A stretch of DNA of 64,000 nucleotides from Draconibacterium sp. (GTDB taxonomy: Bacteria > Bacteroidota > Bacteroidia > Bacteroidales > Prolixibacteraceae), in assembly GCA_016705335.1 (NCBI GenBank), contig JADIYN010000022.1, positions 1 to 64,000 on the forward strand, in the 5' to 3' direction. Each line of letters starts with the position of its first letter. Within the stretch, counting starts at the first letter, position 1. Under the pieces are notes generated by a model. That model was not told the DNA's origin. It searched no databases and was given only the letters and a program-made list of their open reading frames with translations. A program made the translations under genes and the position numbers. Shown piece by piece: positions 8,406 through 17,452 of this stretch.

Positions 8406-9797
8406 TTAATTGTTTTCGTTTTGTTTTACAACTTGTGCCATGAATTCGCCTTCGGCTACAATTTTATCTCCAACAAAAGTAATTCCTTTCATTAGAGCAA
8501 TTCCTCTTCGAATCGGCGAAACTAAGATTAATTTAAAAATTAGAGTATCACCAGGGACAACTTTTTTTCTGAATTTAACATTGTCGATACGTACAAAATA
8601 AGTGGAGAATTTACCTTCCAACTGGCTTAAAACCAGCAATCCACCTGTTTGTGCCATTGCTTCAACCAGCAAAACACCTGGCATAACAGGTTCTCCCGGG
8701 AAATGGCCTTCAAAAAACGGTTCGTTCGCCGTTACGTTTTTAATGCCAATTATTTGCATATCTGTTTTACAAATAATTTTATCGACTAATAAAAAAGGAT
8801 ATCGGTGAGGAAGTAGTTCTTTTATTTTGTTTATGTCGAGCAGGGGAGCAATATTTGGGTCATAAACAGGAACTTTTTCTTCAGCTTCTTTAATACTTTT
8901 CTTGAGTTCTTTAGCAAAGATTGTATTTGGTCCGTGGCCGGGTTTTGAAGCGATAATTCTTCCTTTAATATGTTTTCCGCATAAAGCCAAATCACCAATT
9001 ACGTCAAGCAGTTTATGCCGGGCACATTCATTGTCGTAATGTAGCTCAAGATTATTTAATATTCCCTGTGGTTTTACTTCAACATGTTTGTGATGGAATA
9101 AATCGGCTAAACGATTGAGTTCTGTTTGAGTGATATCTTTGTCAATTATTACAATTGCGTTGTCGAGATCGCCTCCTTTTACCAGATTGTGATTAAGTAA
9201 GAACTCCAATTCATGCAGAAAAACAAATGTCCTGCAGTTGGCAATTTCAGTTTTAAAATTCTTTATCGAATCCAAAGTTGCATATTGATTGTTGAGCACT
9301 TTCGATTTAAAAGAAATTGTAATGTTTAAGCGATATTCGTCATCTGGAAGTGCGGTGATTAAGGCGCCCGATTTATTGTCAAAAATTTCTATTTTCTCTT
9401 TAATAACGAGGTAATCACGATCTGCATTTTGTTCTACAATTCCTGCTTTTTCAATTGCTTCCACAAAATATATCGAACTACCGTCAATAATTGGGGCTTC
9501 TTCGTTATTAACTTCAATTAAAACGTTGTCAAGGTCCATTCCAATCAATGCAGCTAAAGCGTGTTCAATTGTTCCAATCCTGACGCCATCTTTTTCAAGT
9601 AAAGTACCTCTTGAAGTATCGATAACTAGATCGACATCTGCTTCAATTATTGGTTGATTTTCAAGATCTATTCGTTTAAATTTAAAGCCGTGGTTTACCG
9701 GTGCCGGCAAAAAATTCATAGTAACATCAACACCTGTGTGTAAACCAACCCCATTAATTGTAAATGAATTTGCCAGTGTTTTTTGTTTTACGGACAT
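8406..9797 (-). CDS. lpxC/fabZ: Bifunctional UDP-3-O-acyl-GlcNAc deacetylase / 3-hydroxyacyl-ACP dehydratase
   Basis: Residues 1-300 are LpxC, the zinc deacetylase that commits the cell to lipid A. Visible motifs are NGVGLHTG, EHALAALIGMDLDNV (zinc His) and ARHKLLDVIGDLAL (second zinc His and Asp). Residues about 315-463 are FabZ, with LLPHRYPFLLVDKI (active-site His) and FEGHFPGEPVMPGVLLVEAM (active-site Glu). The fusion is a known trait of Bacteroidota and Chlorobi and is good evidence for the phylum. Its start lies 4 bases after the lpxD stop, so the two are translationally close. Confidence 0.96.
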   Translation of the reverse strand: MSVKQKTLANSFTINGVGLHTGVDVTMNFLPAPVNHGFKFKRIDLENQPIIEADVDLVIDTSRGTLLEKDGVRIGTIEHALAALIGMDLDNVLIEVNNEEAPIIDGSSIYFVEAIEKAGIVEQNADRDYLVIKEKIEIFDNKSGALITALPDDEYRLNITISFKSKVLNNQYATLDSIKNFKTEIANCRTFVFLHELEFLLNHNLVKGGDLDNAIVIIDKDITQTELNRLADLFHHKHVEVKPQGILNNLELHYDNECARHKLLDVIGDLALCGKHIKGRIIASKPGHGPNTIFAKELKKSIKEAEEKVPVYDPNIAPLLDINKIKELLPHRYPFLLVDKIICKTDMQIIGIKNVTANEPFFEGHFPGEPVMPGVLLVEAMAQTGGLLVLSQLEGKFSTYFVRIDNVKFRKKVVPGDTLIFKLILVSPIRRGIALMKGITFVGDKIVAEGEFMAQVVKQNENN

Positions 9798-9800
9798 ACT

Positions 9801-10856
9801 TTAGTTCTCGGAATTTAATTTCAGTTCTTTTAAAGATTTTATTTCTTTTTGAAGTTGTATAACTTCATCACGAAGTTTCGGTAAGTTTTTATAAACCGTT
9901 ATTGCCCTTATAGCGTCTTTTATATCAATTGCCGGGCTGCCCAGTATAATTTGATTGCTGCTTACAGATTTGGCAACGCCTGATTGTGCTCCAATAAAAA
10001 CATTATCGCCAATGGTTAAATGGCCGGCAAGACCAACTTGTCCGCCAAATTTACAATTTTTTCCAACCTTTGAAGATCCCGCCAATCCCGACAGAGCTGC
10101 AATAACATTGTTTTCTCCTACTTCACAATTATGGCCAACTTGTACTAGGTTATCTATTTTGCTTCCTTTTCTAATGATCGTTGAATCCATTGTGCCACAA
10201 TCAATTGTTGTATTTGCACCAATTTCAACATCGTCTTCCAAAACAGCATTTCCTATTTGTGCAATTTTTTTATAGTTTCCATTTTCAAGTGGAGCAAAAC
10301 CAAAACCATCGGAACCTATTACTGCTCCTGAATGTATAATACATCGGTTTCCAATAACACAGTCGCTGTATATTTTAGCTCCTGAGTATATGATACAGTC
10401 ATTTCCAACGGTTACATCATCCCCAATGTACACCTGCGGATATAGTTTTGTGTTGTTCCCGATCTTCGCATTTTTTCCTACATAAGCAAAAGCGCCTACA
10501 TATATATCTTCTCCAACAAAAGCCGAAGAATCAATGTAACTTGGTTGTTCAATACCTGTTTTTAACAGTGATTTAGCCTGAACATATAAATCCAGTAATG
10601 AAGCAAATGCCTGATAGGCATCGTCAACCTTTATTAAGGTTGCATTAACGATTTCTTTTGGAACGAAGGTTTTGTTAATTAAAACTACCGAAGCCTTGGT
10701 TGAATAAAGATAATTCTCGTATTTTAAATTGGCCAGAAATGCCAAAGTGCCTGGTTTTCCTTCTTCAATTTTCGAAACATTAGATATTCTAATATTTTCA
10801 TCTCCAACTATTTCACCATTCAGGAATTTGGCAATGTCAGATACTTTAAAATCCAT
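9801..10856 (-). CDS. lpxD: UDP-3-O-(3-hydroxyacyl)glucosamine N-acyltransferase
   Basis: LpxD adds the second hydroxyacyl chain in lipid A synthesis. The 351-residue protein has the uridine-binding N-terminal domain (residues 1-100, GTLAFLANLKYENYLYST). A long hexapeptide-repeat beta-helix follows (VYIGDDVTVGNDCIIYSGAK), with the catalytic His in NLVQVGHNCEVGENN. The C-terminal coiled helix (LPKLRDEVIQLQKEIKSL) is also typical. It is the first gene of the operon, with a good promoter -7 element just upstream. Confidence 0.95.
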   Translation of the reverse strand: MDFKVSDIAKFLNGEIVGDENIRISNVSKIEEGKPGTLAFLANLKYENYLYSTKASVVLINKTFVPKEIVNATLIKVDDAYQAFASLLDLYVQAKSLLKTGIEQPSYIDSSAFVGEDIYVGAFAYVGKNAKIGNNTKLYPQVYIGDDVTVGNDCIIYSGAKIYSDCVIGNRCIIHSGAVIGSDGFGFAPLENGNYKKIAQIGNAVLEDDVEIGANTTIDCGTMDSTIIRKGSKIDNLVQVGHNCEVGENNVIAALSGLAGSSKVGKNCKFGGQVGLAGHLTIGDNVFIGAQSGVAKSVSSNQIILGSPAIDIKDAIRAITVYKNLPKLRDEVIQLQKEIKSLKELKLNSEN

Positions 10857-10876
10857 TATTTGTTTTTTAGGCGGTG

Positions 10877-10907
10877 CAAATATAATAGTAAACTAATTAA
10901 TGTCCAA
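10877..10907 (-). promoter_or_regulatory. Bacteroidota promoter for the lpxD operon
   Basis: On the minus strand TATATTTG (10877-10884) fits the TAnnTTTG -7 consensus. TTGG at 10904-10907, 19 bases further upstream, is one mismatch from the TTTG -33 element. The -33 box lies inside the 3' end of the preceding HD-domain gene. Confidence 0.55.
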
Positions 10908-12194
10908 TTCTTTCGGATAACACACAAAATACTTCCTGACTGTTTTTGTTAGAGCATTCAAATTAATGTCCGACGCTTGCTGCATATCTTTTATTTTTCC
11001 GGTCTTATCTAAAACAAGTATTTTCTCATTGTGTTTATCGTATGCGTTGTTTGTTATTTCACCGGTCATTAGAAAATAATTAATTTGCCTGTTGTCGCCT
11101 GTTATTTCCGCTGCAATTTTTTTTTGAATTTTTTCTTCAATGGTCTTTGATATTGGTGTCGGAAAAAGTTGAATTCTGAATAATTTTCTGTTATTAAGGC
11201 TTTTTGCAAGATAAGAAAGTACAAGATCTGAATGTAATTGCCACTCCTTAATTGATATTGAAATATCGTTATCGTCTAAAAGCGAAAACCAATCTAAAAT
11301 GTTTTTACCTTTTATTTCAATATTGTTTTTAAAATCGGTAGTTGTGAAATTGTGTTCCAGAAATATATTCAAAGTTGGCGTTGAATATATTTTCACGCCT
11401 TCATAAACGAGTTCTTTAGCCCTTTTTAAAATATTAATCAGAAGATTTTCAGCGGAAACTACTGTTTTGTGAAGATAAACCTGCCAATACATTAACCGCC
11501 TCGAAATCAGAAATTTTTCGACTGAATAAATCCCTTTTTCATCAACAACCAACTGATCGTCCCAAACATTCAGCATTTTTATAATTCTTTCAACGCCGAT
11601 AGTACCTTCGGCAACTCCGGTAAAAAAACTATCACGGTTCAGGTAATCCAGCCTGTCCATATCCAATTGACTTGAAACTAACTGGTGCAAAAAATGCTTT
11701 TTATATCGATTTGTAAAAATCTGAATAGCCAAATCAAGTTTTCCGTTAAAATGCTCATTTAACTGATTCATCAGCAACAACGAAATTTCTTCATGCGGAA
11801 TTTCAACAAGCGTGTTTTCCAAAACATGTGAAAACGGTGCATGCCCGATATCATGCAACAAAATTGCAGTTGTTACAGCTTCCGCTTCTGTTTCGGTAAT
11901 TACATGCCCTTTCAGTCGTAAAACCTGAATGGCTTGTCGCATTAAATGTGTTGCGCCAAGTGCATGTTCAAAACGCGAATGATTTGCCCCAGGAAATACC
12001 AAATAAGAAAGGCCAAGTTGTCTTATCCTTCGAAGCCTTTGAAATATTGGATGTTCAATTAAGTCGAAAATTATTTCGGATTGAAGATTTATAAACCCCA
12101 AAACAGGGTCATTTATAATCTTTTTCTTATTTATTTGTTGATGGATCACAAATTTACGTTGTACATAAGAATCAAAAGTATAAAACTTTAACAA
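10893..12194 (-). CDS. HD-domain phosphohydrolase (dNTPase-like)
   Basis: The 433-residue protein starts with the family phrase KKIINDPVLGFINL and the RRIRQLGLSYLVFPGA motif. The metal-binding histidines and aspartates are in NHSRFEHALG, ILLHDIGHAPFSHVLE and SSQLDMDRLDYLNRDS. It belongs to the family of dGTPase-like/SAMHD1-related HD hydrolases common in Bacteroidota, whose exact substrate is mostly unknown. The frame is intact. The family usually begins close to KKIINDP, so the first 20 residues may be an artefact of start choice, although no later ATG precedes the motif. Confidence 0.85.
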   Translation of the reverse strand: MLKFYTFDSYVQRKFVIHQQINKKKIINDPVLGFINLQSEIIFDLIEHPIFQRLRRIRQLGLSYLVFPGANHSRFEHALGATHLMRQAIQVLRLKGHVITETEAEAVTTAILLHDIGHAPFSHVLENTLVEIPHEEISLLLMNQLNEHFNGKLDLAIQIFTNRYKKHFLHQLVSSQLDMDRLDYLNRDSFFTGVAEGTIGVERIIKMLNVWDDQLVVDEKGIYSVEKFLISRRLMYWQVYLHKTVVSAENLLINILKRAKELVYEGVKIYSTPTLNIFLEHNFTTTDFKNNIEIKGKNILDWFSLLDDNDISISIKEWQLHSDLVLSYLAKSLNNRKLFRIQLFPTPISKTIEEKIQKKIAAEITGDNRQINYFLMTGEITNNAYDKHNEKILVLDKTGKIKDMQQASDINLNALTKTVRKYFVCYPKELDIN

Positions 12195-12320
12195 ACCTGA
12201 ATCATACTTTTTATTTTTTGATTACAGCATCATATAATAATCCATTATTCTTAATGAAAATGATCATATAATCAAGTGTTATTTATTCTTTAAAATCAGC
12301 TTTTTATAAAGCTGTTAATA

Positions 12321-12351
12321 TTTGTTTTTGTTCTAAAAATTACTACTTTTG
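12321..12351 (+). promoter_or_regulatory. Promoter of rimP-nusA-infB operon
   Basis: TTTG at 12321-12324 and TACTTTTG at 12344-12351 are separated by 19 bases, exactly the Bacteroidota -33/-7 arrangement (TTTG, N19, TAnnTTTG). Transcription would start near 12358, leaving a leader of about 57 bases before rimP. Confidence 0.8.
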
Positions 12352-12362
12352 CGGTGATTTTT

Positions 12363-12396
12363 CTAAAACATGTTTTAGGGAGCCTCTGGTTCCCTA
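12363..12396 (+). promoter_or_regulatory. Leader of rimP operon: palindrome overlapping a hairpin
   Basis: CTAAAACATGTTTTAG (12363-12378) is a perfect 16-base palindrome. Immediately overlapping it, TAGGGA (12376-12381) pairs with TCCCTA (12391-12396), with CC/GG closing a small loop, followed by TTTTG. The two structures share the TAG at 12376-12378, so in RNA only one could form. The element sits directly after the predicted transcription start, where an attenuator would act. Confidence 0.45.
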
Positions 12397-12414
12397 TTTT
12401 GTTAGAGGTAAGTA

Positions 12415-12877
12415 ATGATTGATAAAGAAACGGTAAAAAGGTTGGTTGAAGAAATGCTCGACGACAAAATGTTCGTGGTGGAAATTAGCGTAAACGAACG
12501 CAATGTAATTAACATCTTTGTCGATAGTTTTGAGGGTTTAACAATTGATCAGTGCATTGCAATCAGCCGCCATGTTGAACACAGTTTCGACCGTGAAGAG
12601 GAGGATTTTGAATTGCAGGTTTCTTCACCGGGACTTACTGAAAACTTTAGGGTTACCCAGCAATACATAAAATATGTGGGAAAACCGGTAGAAGTGAAAA
12701 CTCGTGACGAAGAAAACTGGAAGGAATAATTCTGGAAGCTGACAATGACAAATTTGTTTTGGAAACTTCGGCCCTTGAACGATTGGAAGGACAGAAAAAA
12801 AGCAGTTGGTAGTTAAACAGCATCACTTAAAATACGACGAAATAAAAAGTGCGAAAGCAGTTATTTCATTTAAATAA
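12415..12877 (+). CDS. rimP: Ribosome maturation factor RimP, two frameshifts
   Basis: RimP helps mature the 30S subunit. The first frame (104 codons) has DDKMFVVEISVNERNVINIF, ISRHVEHSFDREEEDFELQV and SSPGLTENF, matching the SSPGL family signature. It stops falsely at 12727. The next frame gives EGIILEADNDKFVLETSALE, and a third, after an A-run at about 12793, gives QLVVKQHHLKYDEIKSAKA and a natural stop at 12875-12877. The total of about 154 residues is normal. It heads the conserved rimP-nusA-infB operon; the breaks are most likely sequencing indels. Confidence 0.9.
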
Positions 12878-12891
12878 AATTGATTTGAAGT

Positions 12892-14127
12892 ATGGAAAAT
12901 ATTAACCTGATTGATTCATTTGCTGAATTCAAGGAGTTGAAAAACATCGACAGGGCCACAATGATGAGTGTTATTGAAGATGTATTCAGGAGTGTACTTA
13001 TCAGACAATTTGGTACTGATGAAAATTTTGATGTTATTATTAATATAGACAAAGGTGACTTTGAAATCTGGCGAAACAGAACAGTGGTTGAAGACGACAA
13101 AATAGAAGATCCGAACAAACAGATTACTTTAACCAATGCACTGAAAATTGATGACGATTACGAAGTTGGTGAAGATGTTACCGATGAAGTAAAATTTGTA
13201 GATTTTGGCAGAAGAGCAATTTTGAATCTCAGACAAAATCTGGCCAGCAAAATTCTGGAACTCGAGAAGGATCATATTTACGGAAAATACAAATCAAAAA
13301 TTGGCGACATTGTTACAGGTGAAGTTTATCAGGTTTGGAAAAAGGAAATACTTATTTTGGATGACGAAGGAAACGAATTAATACTTCCAAAATCAGAACA
13401 AATTCCTTCAGATTACTTCAGAAAAGGAGATAATGTTCGTGCTATTGTTTTTAAAGTGGAACTGAGAAATAATAACCCACTGATTATTTTGTCGCGCACA
13501 GCGCCTGCATTTTTGGAAAGACTTTTTGAACTTGAGATTCCGGAAATATTTGACGGATTGATAACAATTAAAAAGATAGTCAGGGTACCGGGTGAACGTG
13601 CGAAAGTTGCAGTTGAATCTTATGACGAAAGAATCGATCCTGTTGGAGCATGCGTGGGTATGAAAGGATCACGGATCCACGGTATTGTTCGCGAACTCAG
13701 AAACGAAAATATCGACGTGATAAATTTTTCGGCAAATAACCAGTTATTTATAAAAAGGGCTTTAAACCCGGCAAAAATAAATTCGATAAAAATTATCGAA
13801 GACGCAAAACGTGCCGAAGTTTATTTAAAACCTGAAGAGGTTTCTTTGGCAATCGGTAAAGGCGGTTTAAATATCAGGCTTGCAAGCCAGTTGACCGGAT
13901 ATGAAATTGACGTTTATCGCGAAATGGAAGAAGACGATGAGGATGTGAACCTCGATGAATTCGGAGATGAAATTGAAAGCTGGGTAATTGATGCTCTTAA
14001 AGGGATCGGTTGCGATTCGGCTAAGAATGTATTGAATATTTCGAGAGCCGAACTTATCAAACGCACCGATTTGGAAGAAGAAACAATTGATGAAGTATTG
14101 AGGATTTTAAAGTCGGAATTTGAATAA
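12892..14127 (+). CDS. nusA: Transcription termination/antitermination factor NusA
   Basis: The 411-residue protein has the N-terminal RNA polymerase-binding domain (residues 1-130). An S1 domain follows (GDIVTGEVYQVWKKEILIL). The tandem KH domains show KVAVESYDERIDPVGACVGM, GSRIHGIVREL and VSLAIGKGGLNIRLASQL. A short acidic C-terminus carries one helix-hairpin-helix-like repeat. It modulates pausing, termination and coupling to translation. It lies 14 bases after rimP and 89 bases before infB, as in most bacteria. The frame is intact. Confidence 0.95.
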   Translation: MENINLIDSFAEFKELKNIDRATMMSVIEDVFRSVLIRQFGTDENFDVIINIDKGDFEIWRNRTVVEDDKIEDPNKQITLTNALKIDDDYEVGEDVTDEVKFVDFGRRAILNLRQNLASKILELEKDHIYGKYKSKIGDIVTGEVYQVWKKEILILDDEGNELILPKSEQIPSDYFRKGDNVRAIVFKVELRNNNPLIILSRTAPAFLERLFELEIPEIFDGLITIKKIVRVPGERAKVAVESYDERIDPVGACVGMKGSRIHGIVRELRNENIDVINFSANNQLFIKRALNPAKINSIKIIEDAKRAEVYLKPEEVSLAIGKGGLNIRLASQLTGYEIDVYREMEEDDEDVNLDEFGDEIESWVIDALKGIGCDSAKNVLNISRAELIKRTDLEEETIDEVLRILKSEFE

Positions 14128-14216
14128 AAACAGTCGAAGTAGGGTAGTAAGTTTGCTTTTTGTTAATATTGCACTCAATACTTGGCAGTTATATATAGAT
14201 TAGAAAAAGGATTTTT

Positions 14217-17200
14217 ATGGTAGATGGCAACACAATAAGACTTAGTAAACTTGCAAGAGAATACAATGTAGGGATACACACCATTGTCGATTTTTTGCAT
14301 AAAAAGGGTTTCAAGGATATCGATACGAACCCAAATACAAAGGTCAATGCAGAAGCTGTGCAACTTATTGAAAAAGAGTACAAAACCGATATTTCCATTA
14401 AAAAGGAATCGGAAAAAATCAGCTTAAAAAGTCATCGTCCGAAAAAGGAAAGTATTTCTATTGATGACTTTGACGATGATTTTGAAGAACAGGAAATAGA
14501 AGAAAAACCTACTCCTAAAATTATACCTGAAAAGAAAGAAGTTAAAGTGGAAGAGGTGATTATTCCGGTTGAGAATATAAATAAATTTAAGGTAGTCGGG
14601 AAAATCGACCTCAATGCGAATCAGAAACCTAAAAAGAAATTTGAGGTTGAAAAAAAAAAAGCGAAACCAAAACCTGTTGAACCCAAAGTAGAAAAACAGC
14701 CTGAAATTTTAATAGAAAAACAACCTGAACCTAAAGTTGAAAAGGAACCCGAAGTTGTGATACCAGTAAAACAGGAAATGGCAAAAGTTGAAACTGAGCC
14801 AAAAGCACCGAAAGCAGATGTCCCGGAAAAAACTGCAACTCCTGAAGTTGAAATTTATGTTCATAACCCACGGGTGTCCAATGTTGAAGAGGTTAAGGTA
14901 GTGGGAATGATTGATCTGACAAATATTAATCAGAGAACCCGTCCGGCTAAAAAATCAAAAGAGGAAAAAGAAAAGGAACGCAAAGAGCGTAATAAAATAA
15001 ATATTACCAAACAAAGTGAGCAAAAACCTGAAGCTCCGAAATCGGCGAATGACAATGTCATTAAAACGAATGTGGTAAAATTAAACGGTCCTACTGTTCT
15101 GGGTAAAATTAATTTGCCCGATGAGAAGAAAGAACAAGGCGAACAAAGTGGAAACCGCAAAAAACGCAGAAAAAGAATATCAAAGGAGAATGGTAAAGTT
15201 GTAGTAGAACGTAAACCCGGAGATAAACCAAAGGGTAACTTTGTTGTAAACAAACAGGGATCGGGTCAGCCACCTGCTCAAAACCGTGTTGGTGACAAGA
15301 AAAAAAGACTGCTTAAAAAAGAAGTTAACGAAGAGGATGTACAAAAGCAAATTAAAGATACACTTGCACGGTTAACAACAAAAGGAAAATCGAAAGGCTC
15401 GAAACACAGGCGCGATAAGAGGGCTGCTTATTCCGAAAGAATGCAGGCTGATATTGAGAGAGATCTTGTAGATCAAAGAATACTGAAAGTTACCGAGTTT
15501 GTATCGGTTGCCGAACTTGCTACAATGATGGATGTGAGCGTTACCCAAGTCATCTCTTCTTGTATGAGTCTGGGTTTGTTTGTGTCAATCAACCAGCGTT
15601 TGGATGCTGAAACCCTTGCCGTTGTTGCCGATGAATTTGGTTTTAAAGTTGAATTCGTCAGTGTTGAAATTCAGGAGGCGATTGAATCTGAAGAGGACAA
15701 GGAAGAAGATTTACTGCCGCGTTCGCCAATAGTTACCGTAATGGGTCACGTTGACCACGGTAAAACTTCTTTGCTCGATTATATACGTAACACAAACGTT
15801 ATTGCAGGTGAAGCAGGTGGTATTACACAGCATATTGGTGCATATCACGTAAAGTTAGATGATGGAAGGAGAATTACTTTCCTTGATACTCCAGGTCATG
15901 AGGCTTTTACAGCAATGCGAGCCCGTGGCGCCCAGGTTACCGATATTGCAATTATTATTGTAGCTGCTGATGATAATATTATGCCTCAAACAGTTGAGGC
16001 AATAAACCATGCCGCGGCCGCAGGTGTCCCAATCATATTCGCTATTAATAAAGTGGATAAACCGGGACCAAATCCCGAAATAATAAAAGAAGGCCTTGCC
16101 AACATGAATTATCTTGTTGAAGAATGGGGTGGAAAATACCAATCACATGATATTTCAGCAAAACATGGTACTGGTGTTTTGGAATTGCTAGAAAAAGTTT
16201 TGCTCGAAGCAGAAATGCTCGATTTGAAAGCCAATGCCAATAAAAAAGCACACGGTACAATTATCGAATCTACACTTGATAAAGGGCGCGGTTATGTGTC
16301 AACCTTGCTGGTTCAGGGTGGTACTTTAAGAGTCGGTGATATGTTGATCGCAGGCCAATATTATGGTCACGTAAAAGCAATGTTTAATGAACGTAACCAA
16401 AAATTACTGAAGTTGGCCCTGCCGAACCTGCTATTGTTCTTGGTTTGAACGGTGCTTCGCAGGCTGGCGACAGGTTTAATGTTATGGAAAACGAACGGGA
16501 AGCGAGGAACATTGCAAACAAACGTGAACAGTTGGCGCGCGAACAGGGACTTCGTACTCAAAAACATATCACACTTGATGAAATCGGTCGAAGGATTGCA
16601 ATTGGTAACTTCCAGGAACTTAACCTGATTGTGAAAGGTGACGTTGACGGTTCAATCGAAGCTTTATCTGATTCATTGATAAAACTATCGACTGAAGAAA
16701 TTCAGGTTAATATCAAACACAAAGCTGTTGGTCAGATTTCTGAATCCGATATTCTTTTAGCTGCTGCATCCGAGGCAATTGTTATCGGGTTCCAGGTGCG
16801 TCCTTCGGTAAATGCGCGTAAATTGGCCGAAAAAGAGCAAATCGATGTCCGCTTGTACTCGATTATTTACGATGCAATTAACGAAATAAAGGCTGCCATG
16901 GAAGGTATGTTATCGCCTGAAATTAAGGAAGAAATTCTTGGAACAGTTGAAGTTATTGAAGTTTTCAATATCACAAAGGTGGGTAACATTGCAGGTTGTA
17001 TTGTTAGAGATGGAAAAGTAATGCGAAGTTCAAAAATCCGTGTTATTCGTGACGGAATCGTAATTTACACAGGTACACTCGGAAGTTTGAAACGATTCAA
17101 AGAAGATGTAAGAGAAGTGAAAAACGGATATGAATGTGGATTAAATATCGAGAAATTCAACGATATAAAAGCTGGTGACCATATAGAAGCATTCCACGAA

Positions 17201-17224
17201 GTTGAAGTTGCAAAAACACTTTAA
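14217..17224 (+). CDS. infB: Translation initiation factor IF-2, one frameshift
   Basis: IF-2 is the GTPase that places initiator tRNA on the ribosome. The IF2_N motif is at the start (IRLSKLAREYNVGIHTIVDF). A long Lys/Glu/Pro-rich linker runs to residue 400, and a second IF2_N motif lies near residue 425 (TEFVSVAELATMMDVSVTQV). The GTPase G1 motif GHVDHGKT is at about 510-517, with DTPGHEAF and NKVDKPG following. The frame is lost near 16400 (CCAAAAATTA) and resumes as ITEVGPAEPAIVLGLNGA, continuing to the C-terminal domain at 17224. Total about 1002 residues. Since infB is essential, the frameshift is almost certainly a sequence error. Confidence 0.95.
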
Positions 17225-17243
17225 TAAAATATTTTTAAATGCG

Positions 17244-17273
17244 AAAAGGTTGGGTTATTCCAACCTTTTTTTT
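17244..17273 (+). terminator. Rho-independent terminator after infB
   Basis: AAAAGGTTGG (17244-17253) pairs perfectly with CCAACCTTTT (17260-17269), with a GTTATT loop and a T-run to 17273. It ends the rimP-nusA-infB transcript 20 bases after the infB stop. Confidence 0.9.
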
Positions 17274-17452
17274 GAAATTACTCCGAAATTATTTGGGTTA
17301 TTAACAACCGTTGTTTCATTTAAAAAGGTGAAAAGCAATTCTTTTAATCATGCTATTATGTAGTTTTGACAGAAATTACAAAAACTAACTTTTATCTGTC
17401 TTTTTCAGTTTTAGTTTGGAACGAAAAAGTTTTGGTTTTTAAATAGCAGTTT

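Noticed and set aside
8410..8808. Plus-strand open frames over lpxC/fabZ
   Set aside because: They are mirror frames of a clear enzyme gene and carry no motif.
14930..15253. Long open frame opposite the infB linker
   Set aside because: It is the mirror of the low-complexity Lys/Glu region of infB; the translation is Ser/Phe/Leu-rich with no family resemblance.
16390..16450. Programmed frameshift in infB
   Set aside because: The slippery-site context and downstream structure are not convincing, and similar breaks occur throughout the window.
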